A stretch of DNA of 55,578 bases from CAYLSV01 sp964386435. Lineage in GTDB: Bacteria > Planctomycetota > Phycisphaerae > Tepidisphaerales > Tepidisphaeraceae. The notes beneath the pieces are model-generated. The model saw only the letters and a list, made by a program, of their open reading frames with translations. It was not told the DNA's origin and made no database searches. Where the stretch lies: assembly GCA_964386435.1 (NCBI GenBank), contig CAYLSV010000015.1, positions 1-55,578 on the forward strand, read 5' to 3'. The stretch's first letter is position 1. Each line of letters begins with the position of its first letter. Below, piece by piece: positions 25,740 to 31,164 of the stretch. A program made the translations under genes and the position numbers.

Positions 25740-26491
25740 CCTGCGGTGTTACTTTGCAGAGCGGTTAAGAGGGCCGAGAGATCAGCGAAAGTCGCGTCCG
25801 CCTCGGCGTCGGCTTGGAGGCCGGTGCGGATCAGGCAGGTGCTCAGGCCCGCGGCGCGGCCGCCGGCGATGTCGCTCTCGGGGTTGTCGCCGACCATCCA
25901 GACGGCGCGGCCCGGGCGGAGGTCGAGGTGTCGCAGGGCGGCGCGGAAGAACCACGGCTCGGGTTTGCCGCAGAAAATCGGTTGCACGTCGGCGGCGTGG
26001 GCGAGTTGGCGGGTCAGCGGGCCGGCGCCGATCTCCAGGCCGCGGGGCGAGGGGTAGGTGCGGTCGTCGCAGGTGCCGACAAGCTCGGCCCCGTCGAGCA
26101 GCAACTTCAGCGCCCACTGCTGGCGTTCGATGCTCGCCGCCGGGTCGCGCGGGGTGCCGACGATCACGGCGTCGGCGGGCGCGTTCAACTCGGTCAACTG
26201 CCGCGGCGGCAGGTTGTCGGTGATGCCGTCGCCGCAGAGGTTGAAGACGCGCCGATCGCCGACGTGGCGGCAGGCGGCGTCGGCGGCGGTGAAAATCGGG
26301 GCGAGCGGCAGGTTGTTGCGGCGCAACCGCTCGGCGATCTGCCGGCCGCTGCGGGTGGTGTTGCTGACCACGGCGTGCGGGAGGTTTGCCTCGTTCAGCC
26401 ACGTCATCAGCTCGCGGGCACCCGGCAGTGCGTCGTCGCCGACGCACAAGGTGCCGTCGAGGTCGAGCAGCATGGCATCCGGCCGGCTCAC
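25721..26491 (-). CDS. HAD-superfamily (subclass IIA) hydrolase
   Basis: 256 residues from a GTG at 26491 that overlaps the hemB stop (GTGA); an internal ATG at 26473 is the alternative. HAD motif I is MLLDLDGTLCVGD, motif II HAVVSNTTRSGRQIAERL, motif III around FCGKPEPWFFRAAL and motif IV VWMVGDNPESDIAGGRAAG with GLSTCLIRTG. The FCGKP...VGDN...DI.GG arrangement is that of NagD/AraL-type sugar and aryl phosphatases with a C2 cap. It probably dephosphorylates a small phosphate ester. The last residues (TASAS) and the stop codon lie in the REP element. Confidence 0.85.
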   Translation of the reverse strand: MSRPDAMLLDLDGTLCVGDDALPGARELMTWLNEANLPHAVVSNTTRSGRQIAERLRRNNLPLAPIFTAADAACRHVGDRRVFNLCGDGITDNLPPRQLTELNAPADAVIVGTPRDPAASIERQQWALKLLLDGAELVGTCDDRTYPSPRGLEIGAGPLTRQLAHAADVQPIFCGKPEPWFFRAALRHLDLRPGRAVWMVGDNPESDIAGGRAAGLSTCLIRTGLQADAEADATFADLSALLTALQSNTAGTASAS

Positions 26492-27492
26492 CCCGCCACC
26501 GCCTCGGCGTGGTAGGTGATGATCGCGTCGGCCCCGGCCCGCTTGATGGCGAGCAAGCTCTCGTCGCGGACGCCGACGAGGTCGACCCAACCTCGCTCGG
26601 CGGCGGCGTGGTGCATGGCGTACTCGGCGCTGGTCTGGTACGCCGCCACCGGCACGTCGACGGCGGCGCGGACCGCGGCGATCACGTCGAGGTACGGCCC
26701 GGCCGGCTTGACCATCACGAGGTCGGCCCCCTCGGCGACGTCCCGTTTTGCCTCGGCGATTGCCTCGCTGACGCCGCGGGCCGGGTCCATCTGGTAGCCG
26801 CGGCGGTCGCCGAAGCTCGGGGCCGAGTCGGCCGCGTCGCGGAACGGACCGTAAAACGCCCCGGCGTATTTCACGGCATAACTCAGGATCGCGGTGCCGG
26901 TGTGGCCCGCCGCGTCCAGCCCCGCCCGGATAGCGGCGACCATGCCGTCGACGCAGCCGCTGGGGGCGATCCAATCGGCCCCCGCCTCGGCGTGGCGGAC
27001 GGCCTGTTTGGCGAGCAGCGGCAGCGTGGCGTCGTTGTCGAGCCGGCCGCCCGTGAGCGGACCGCAGTGGCCGTGGTCGGTGTACTCGCAAAGGCAGAGG
27101 TCGGTGATGGCGATCATCGGGTTGCCCCGCCGCTTCGTCTCGCGGAGCAGTTGGCAGACGACGTTCTCGCCGTCGAGCGCGACCGAGCCGGTGGCATCCT
27201 TGCGGGCGGCATCGATCACGCCGAACGCCAGGTACGCCCGCACCCCCTTTTCGGCGAGGCCGTCGAGCCAGTCCGCCGCGGCGGCCACCGGCTGGCGGAA
27301 CACGCCCGGCATGCTCGGCACCTCAAGTTTTTCACCATCCGTCACGAACACCGGCACGATCAAGTCGATTGGCGTCACCGCCACCCGCCGCGTCAGCTCC
27401 CGCGCCGCCACCGACGACCGCAGCCGCTGCCCCCGGTGCCGCAAGTCGCGGACCACCTCGGCAACGGCGGCATCAATCGCGGCATCGGGCAT
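26488..27492 (-). CDS. hemB: Delta-aminolevulinic acid dehydratase (porphobilinogen synthase)
   Basis: 334 residues from the ATG at 27492. It condenses two 5-aminolevulinates to porphobilinogen in haem synthesis. The zinc-cysteine site DLCLCEYTDHGHCG (about 131-144) has all three cysteines, so this is a zinc-dependent form. The substrate lysines are in YAVKYAGAFYGPFRDA (about 205) and LVMVKPAGPYLD (about 258). VFVTDGEKLEVPSMPGVFRQ and VAAYQTSAEYAM are also diagnostic. The stop overlaps the HAD start, so the pair is co-translated. The ORF is open through the upstream inverted repeat, but that part is not coding by comparison with the family. Confidence 0.95.
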   Translation of the reverse strand: MPDAAIDAAVAEVVRDLRHRGQRLRSSVAARELTRRVAVTPIDLIVPVFVTDGEKLEVPSMPGVFRQPVAAAADWLDGLAEKGVRAYLAFGVIDAARKDATGSVALDGENVVCQLLRETKRRGNPMIAITDLCLCEYTDHGHCGPLTGGRLDNDATLPLLAKQAVRHAEAGADWIAPSGCVDGMVAAIRAGLDAAGHTGTAILSYAVKYAGAFYGPFRDAADSAPSFGDRRGYQMDPARGVSEAIAEAKRDVAEGADLVMVKPAGPYLDVIAAVRAAVDVPVAAYQTSAEYAMHHAAAERGWVDLVGVRDESLLAIKRAGADAIITYHAEAVAG

Positions 27493-27513
27493 CAGCGGTC
27501 TCCAGTTCCAGCA

Positions 27514-27600
27514 AGAAGCCGAGGGGTGAGCGAAGCGAACACCCGGATCCGACGTCTGNNNNNNNNNNNNNNNNNNCGCTTCGCTCACCCCTCGGCTTCT
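27514..27600. repeat. Inverted repeat with assembly gap at its centre (GCCGnGGGG family)
   Basis: 24 bases at 27514-27537 (AGAAGCCGAGGGGTGAGCGA...) are exactly inverted at 27577-27600. Between them are 21 known bases (27538-27558) and 18 N (27559-27576). The left copy extends to GGATCC at 27550 and is about 85 percent identical over 33 bases to 36595-36628 in reverse orientation. It separates hemB from rplU, both on the minus strand. Confidence 0.85.
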
Positions 27601-27618
27601 CCGTCAAGCAACACGGCT

Positions 27619-27939
27619 CTAAGCGTGGATCGCGGTGATCTTCACCTCGGTGTACTTCTGGCGGTGGCCCTGCTTGAGGTGGTAGCCCTTGCGGCGCTTG
27701 TACTTCTGGATCGTGAGCTTCTCACCCTTGATCGCCCGCACGACCTCGCCGGTGACGCTGGCCCCCTCGACGGCGGGCGCGCCGACCTTGGCCCCTTCGT
27801 CGCTGCCGACGAGCAGGACGCGGCCGAAGGTGATCTCGCCGCCGGTTTCGGTGAACGGCTGGTCGATGCGGACCACGTCCCCGGCCCGAACCTTGCGCTG
27901 GTTGCCGTTGTCGTCGATGATTGCGTAGGTCGGGGTCAT
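27619..27939 (-). CDS. rplU: 50S ribosomal protein L21
   Basis: 106 residues, the normal length. MTPTYAIIDDNGNQRKVRAG at the start and the C-terminal KYKRRKGYHLKQGHRQKYTE are the L21 signatures; the K-x-K-R-R-K-x-Y-x-x-x-x-G-H-R-Q block binds 23S rRNA. L21 is commonly followed by rpmA (L27), but here the downstream side holds the gapped inverted repeat and then hemB, so L27 is elsewhere. Confidence 0.95.
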   Translation of the reverse strand: MTPTYAIIDDNGNQRKVRAGDVVRIDQPFTETGGEITFGRVLLVGSDEGAKVGAPAVEGASVTGEVVRAIKGEKLTIQKYKRRKGYHLKQGHRQKYTEVKITAIHA

Positions 27940-28001
27940 GGGGATACCTTGGGGTGGCCGCCATGGTTGGTGGGGTGGCGAGAGATATCAACCCGTCGCT
28001 T

Positions 28002-28067
28002 GTCCTTTGTTGTTGGTCCTTTGTTCTTTGGCCGGACCAAGGACAAAGGACGAAGGACCAACAACAA
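28002..28067. repeat. Inverted repeat of 7-base units, copy B (GTCCTTT type)
   Basis: The left arm is GTCCTTT, GTTGTTG, GTCCTTT, GTTCTTT (28002-28029). After GGCCG comes the right arm: GACCAAG, GACAAAG, GACGAAG, GACCAAC and AACAA to 28067, the complementary type of unit. The same 7-base periodicity as copies A and C is kept with T/A in place of G/C at variable positions. It lies in the divergent spacer between rplU and the first hotdog gene and ends 6 bp before the GTG at 28074. Confidence 0.8.
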
Positions 28068-28073
28068 TCGATC

Positions 28074-28562
28074 GTGAAGTTCCGCCTGATCGACCGCATC
28101 GAGTCCGTGAGCGACGACCGCACCTCGCTGGTGGCGGTGAAGACGGTGACGTTGGCGGAGGAGTATTTGGGCGACCACTTTCCGTCGTTCCCCGTGCTGC
28201 CGGGCGTGTTGATGCTGGAGGCCCTCACGCAGTCGGCGGCGTGGCTGCTGCAGGTGCGGGATGACTTTCGGCACGGCGTCGTGGTGCTAAAGGAGGCCCG
28301 CAACGTCCGCTACGGCACGTTCGTCGCGCCGGGCGACGCGCTGCGGGTGACGGTGGAGCTGATGAAGGAGACGCCCGGCGGGGCGACGTTCAAGGCCGGC
28401 GGCACCGTCGACGGCCAGACGGCCGTGGCCGGGCGGCTGGAGCTGGCGGCGTTCGATCTGGCGGAGAAACACGCCGCCCCCGCCGAGGCCGATGAGCGGC
28501 TGCGGCAACACCACCGCGCGGCGTGGCAGGCGCTCACCGCCGCCGCGCCCGTGCCGCTTTAG
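28074..28562 (+). CDS. FabZ/FabA-like hotdog dehydratase (beta-hydroxyacyl-ACP dehydratase family)
   Basis: 162 residues from the GTG at 28074, which follows the 7-base repeat. The hotdog fold is shown by EEYLGDHFPSFPVLPGVLML and EALTQSAAWLL: the His in DHFP and the Glu in MLEAL match the FabZ catalytic pair (GHFP...PG...EA..Q). Later strands are VVVLKEARNVRYGTFVAPGD and VAGRLELAAF. The C-terminal about 35 residues form a helical extension absent from standard FabZ (about 145 residues). With the acyl carrier protein and second hotdog gene downstream it probably acts in a specialised acyl-chain pathway. Confidence 0.8.
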   Translation: MKFRLIDRIESVSDDRTSLVAVKTVTLAEEYLGDHFPSFPVLPGVLMLEALTQSAAWLLQVRDDFRHGVVVLKEARNVRYGTFVAPGDALRVTVELMKETPGGATFKAGGTVDGQTAVAGRLELAAFDLAEKHAAPAEADERLRQHHRAAWQALTAAAPVPL

Positions 28563-28605
28563 CCGGAGCATTTGGCACGGCGGTCGGGGCGTCTACACTG
28601 CCGGG

Positions 28606-28989
28606 ATGACGCGAGACGAAGTCTTCCTGAAGGTGCAGGACGTGCTGATCGAAGCCCTTGGCGTCGACGACGACGAGGTGACGCCCGACGCCATCATCCG
28701 CGACGACCTGGGGGCCGAGAGCATCGACTTCCTCGACATCCAGTTCCGCCTGGAAAAAGAGTTCGACATCAAGATCCCCCGCGGCGAGATGATGGACGAA
28801 TCACTGGCCCAGGACGAGCGGTACGTGCAGGACGGCAAGATCACCGAGGCCGGCATCGCCGAACTGAAGGAGCGGATGCCCCACGCCGACTTCAAAGACT
28901 TCGACGCCGGCAGCGACCTCGACGCGATGAGCAAGCTGTTCACGGTGGACACGGTGGTGAACTACGTGGAGCGGAAGCTGGCGGAGTAG
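28606..28989 (+). CDS. Acyl carrier protein with an insertion
   Basis: 127 residues from the ATG at 28606. The phosphopantetheine site is DDLGAESIDFLDIQ with Ser as the attachment residue, preceded by VQDVLIEALGVDDDEVTPDA and followed by RLEKEFDIKIPRGEM, as in classical ACPs. Standard ACPs are about 78 residues; here some 45 residues (SLAQDERYVQDGKITEAG, ELKERMPHADFKDFDAGSD) are inserted before the last helix FTVDTVVNYVERKLA. The insertion is acidic and helical. The TAG stop shares its G with the inverted repeat that follows. It would carry the acyl chain for the flanking hotdog proteins. Confidence 0.85.
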   Translation: MTRDEVFLKVQDVLIEALGVDDDEVTPDAIIRDDLGAESIDFLDIQFRLEKEFDIKIPRGEMMDESLAQDERYVQDGKITEAGIAELKERMPHADFKDFDAGSDLDAMSKLFTVDTVVNYVERKLAE

Positions 28990-29079
28990 TCCGTTGTCCG
29001 TGGTCCGTGGTCAGTTGCTCACGCTGACCAAGCACCTCGGCCCGCGTGAGCAACTGACCACGGACCACGGACAACGGAC
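28989..29079. repeat. Perfect inverted repeat of 7-base units, copy C
   Basis: The left arm holds GTCCGTT, GTCCGTG, GTCCGTG, GTCAGTT, GCTCACG (28989-29023) and the right arm (29045-29079) is its exact reverse complement. One further C-G pair (29024/29044) makes a 36 bp perfect stem with a 19-base loop. The left end starts inside the ACP stop codon TAG; the right end stops 5 bp before the GTG of the next gene. It is the best-preserved member of the family. Confidence 0.9.
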
Positions 29080-29084
29080 CGAGC

Positions 29085-29567
29085 GTGCGCTGGATCTGGA
29101 TCGACAAGTTCACCGCCTTCGAGCCCAGGACGCGGGCCGTGGCCGTCAAGAACGTGACGGCGGCCGAGGAGCATGTGCACGATTTATACCCGGACTTCCC
29201 CATCTACCCGGCCAGCCTGATCGTCGAGGGCATGGCCCAAACCGCCGGCATTCTCGTCGGCCACGCCAACAATTTTCGGGAGAAAGTCATTCTCGCCAAA
29301 GTCGGCCGGGCGACGTTCCACCGGCTCGCCCGCCCCGGCGACACGCTGACGCTCGAGGCGACCGTCGACACGCTCAACGAAACCGGCGCCGGCATCACCG
29401 GCCGCGTCACCTGCGGCGGCGAGTCCGTCGCCGACATCAGCCTGATGTTCAGCCACATCGACCAGAACCTCGGCGGCCGACAGTTTCCCGAGCACAACTT
29501 CGTCTTCCACGACGACTTCAAGCAACTGCTGAGCAACTTCGAGCACGCCGCCGACGTGGCGCTGTGA
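29085..29567 (+). CDS. Second hotdog (FabZ/FabA-like) protein, catalytic His replaced
   Basis: 160 residues from the GTG at 29085. Hotdog pattern: EHVHDLYPDFPIYPASLIVE then GMAQTAGILVGHANNF, VILAKVGRATFHRLARPGD and ISLMFSHIDQNLGG. Aligned by eye with FabZ, the GHFP histidine is Leu (DLYP), while the Glu (IVEGMAQ) is kept, and PG is PA. It may therefore be a non-catalytic partner, or use another residue. It is the third gene of the hotdog/ACP/hotdog set and is separated from the ACP gene only by the inverted repeat. Confidence 0.75.
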   Translation: MRWIWIDKFTAFEPRTRAVAVKNVTAAEEHVHDLYPDFPIYPASLIVEGMAQTAGILVGHANNFREKVILAKVGRATFHRLARPGDTLTLEATVDTLNETGAGITGRVTCGGESVADISLMFSHIDQNLGGRQFPEHNFVFHDDFKQLLSNFEHAADVAL

Positions 29568-29581
29568 CTTTCTAATCTGCG

Positions 29582-29640
29582 GTAGCCGTGGAGCTTGCTC
29601 CGCGCTTCTGCCGGACACGCGGAGCAAGCTCCACGGCTAC
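29582..29640. repeat. Palindromic repeat, GTGGAGCTTGCTCCGCG family, copy 2
   Basis: A 23 bp perfect inverted repeat: GTAGCCGTGGAGCTTGCTCC plus GCG (29582-29604) and its complement (29618-29640), with 13 bases between. The core equals copy 1 at 19165. It lies between the second hotdog gene and a permease gene, ending 12 bp before the latter's ATG. Confidence 0.88.
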
Positions 29641-29652
29641 CCAAGAACCGTG

Positions 29653-30426
29653 ATGCGAGTAGTGCGCAACATCCTCGCGTGGTCGATCACCCTGCTGCTG
29701 GCGTGGCCGCTGATGTGGGTCGCCTGGACCGCCCTCACGCTCGACGGCACACCGACGCTGGTTCACCTCCGCCGCGTCTTCGCCGACCACCCGATGGCGA
29801 CATGGCTGGCCAACAGCCTGGTCATGGCCGGGCTGGCGGCGCCGCTGGGGGCGATCGTTTGCTCGGCGGCGGGGTTCGCGCTGGCCAAGTGCCGCTTCCG
29901 GGGCCGGCGAACGTTGCTGGTCGCGCTCATCGCCCTGCTCGCCCTGCCGGCGCACGCCCTGTTGCCGGCGACGTTCGAGTGGGTCCGCCTCATCGGCCTC
30001 ATCGATTCCCGCCTCGCCGTCGTTTTGCCCGCCACCGCCACGGCGTTCGGCGTGCTGCTGTACCGCCAGGCGTTCGTCAACCTGCCGGACGAGGTGCTGG
30101 ACGCCGCCCGCCTCGACGGGGCCGGCGACCTGCGGCTGTGGTGGCAGCTGGCCCTCCCCGCCGTCCGCCCGGTGACGGCCACGTTCGTTCTCTTCGGCTT
30201 CCTCATCGTCTGGAACGGCTTCCTCTGGCCCGCCGTGGTCCTCAGCAGCGAGCAAAAGCAACCGCTCGCCGTTGGCATGAACACCCTTGTCCTGCTGCCC
30301 GAATACCAGACCACGCCCGGCCCGCTCATGGCCGCCGTCTTGCTGGGCGCGGCCGTCCCCCTGCTCCTTTTCTGGGGCGTCCAACGCGACCTCGAAGAGG
30401 GCCTTGCCCGAACCGTTCGGCTTTAA
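29653..30426 (+). CDS. MalG-type carbohydrate ABC transporter permease (orphan)
   Basis: 257 residues from the ATG at 29653. Six membrane helices are visible, starting ILAWSITLLLAWPLMWVAW. The binding-protein-dependent permease loop is EVLDAARLDGAGDLRLWWQL followed by ALPAVRP, the EAA...G...LP motif that contacts the ATPase. YRQAFVNLPDE and FVLFGFLIVWNGFLWPAVVL place it in the MalG/CUT1 family of sugar importers. No partner permease, binding protein or ATPase is adjacent, so it must pair with components elsewhere or be a leftover. Confidence 0.82.
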   Translation: MRVVRNILAWSITLLLAWPLMWVAWTALTLDGTPTLVHLRRVFADHPMATWLANSLVMAGLAAPLGAIVCSAAGFALAKCRFRGRRTLLVALIALLALPAHALLPATFEWVRLIGLIDSRLAVVLPATATAFGVLLYRQAFVNLPDEVLDAARLDGAGDLRLWWQLALPAVRPVTATFVLFGFLIVWNGFLWPAVVLSSEQKQPLAVGMNTLVLLPEYQTTPGPLMAAVLLGAAVPLLLFWGVQRDLEEGLARTVRL

Positions 30427-30505
30427 TTGGTGCAGCCAGACGACCGAGGGCGGATCGGCGACGCGGCGACCTGCATGACACCTGCGGCGTCTGCGGTCAG
30501 GGTTC

Positions 30506-30994
30506 TCAAAGGACCCGCTGCACCGTCCGGCGGCTCGCCTCGTCGAGTTGCTCCAGCGGGGGCAGTTCGTACAAGGTGCCGCTGGTGTCCCTGATGGTGA
30601 AGCGGCCGTCGCTCAGGAAGCGGATGTCCTCGCGTTCCTGCACGCGGAAGCTGGTGGGGCCGCGGTCGGTTTCGACCTCCCAAGCCATGTAGGCGGCGGT
30701 GGTGTTCAGGTGGTGGACGCTTTGGATGCGCGGCACGAACGTGTTGCGGCCGAGCCAGCCTTCGAGGGTGCGGCGGTCGTGGTCCTCAAGCTCGGACAGG
30801 CGGTCGACGTGGAAGATTTCCTTGCCGTCGTGGTCGCGGATGGTGATGTGCTCGTTGGGGTTGGTCCACGGAAACGCCCGGCGGGCCGAGGCTTCTTCGC
30901 AGATGACGGCCGAGCCGTCGAGCACCTGCAACCGGCCCTGCGGATCGAGTTGGAGGTCGTACTTCGAGACGATGTCGTGGTTCAGCGTGACCAT
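30506..30994 (-). CDS. DUF1854 family protein
   Basis: 162 residues. The whole chain fits DUF1854: RLQVLDGSAV, AFPWTNPNEHITIRDHDGKE, IFHVDRLSELEDHDRRTLEG, RNTFVPRIQSVHHLNTTAAY, MAWEVETDRGPTSFRVQERE, DIRFLSDGRFTIRDTSGTLYE and LPPLEQLDEASRRTVQRVL. DUF1854 genes often sit next to an ABC exporter; one such pair is described (recalled, not searched) as associated with cyanophycin metabolism. Here it is 161 bp downstream of an ABC exporter gene on the same strand, but no cyanophycin synthetase or cyanophycinase is present. The protein is soluble and acidic. Its role is unknown. Confidence 0.8.
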   Translation of the reverse strand: MVTLNHDIVSKYDLQLDPQGRLQVLDGSAVICEEASARRAFPWTNPNEHITIRDHDGKEIFHVDRLSELEDHDRRTLEGWLGRNTFVPRIQSVHHLNTTAAYMAWEVETDRGPTSFRVQEREDIRFLSDGRFTIRDTSGTLYELPPLEQLDEASRRTVQRVL

Positions 30995-31124
30995 GAGGTT
31001 CCTCGGCGGGAGGGCAAGGGATGTGCCAGGGACTAGACCCGTATCGGGCGGCGAGGGTTGGGTGTTTCAGGAAAACCGCCGGGTGTGCAGGATGTCGCGG
31101 CTGCGCGGGCGGACGGCGAGAGTG

Positions 31125-31164
31125 GAAAGGTACCTGCGACCACACTTGGTCGCAGCTACCTTTC
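31125..31164 (-). terminator. Hairpin overlapping the ABC exporter stop codon
   Basis: GAAAGGTACCTGCGACC (31125-31141) pairs with 31148-31164 over 17 positions with one mismatch and a 6-base loop. The TAG of the ABC gene (31156-31158) lies in one arm. On the minus strand the hairpin is followed by TTTCC-like bases only, so it may be a weak terminator, an mRNA stabiliser or a repeat. The rest of the 161 bp spacer to the DUF1854 gene shows nothing else. Confidence 0.5.

Noticed and set aside
27493..27588. N-terminal extension of HemB through the inverted repeat
   Set aside because: The added residues cross the N gap and repeat and have no counterpart in the HemB family; ATG 27492 gives the normal length.
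11356..29079. 7-base inverted repeats as ordinary intrinsic terminators
   Set aside because: No T-run follows the stems, copy B lies between divergent genes, and the internal 7-base period is not needed for termination.
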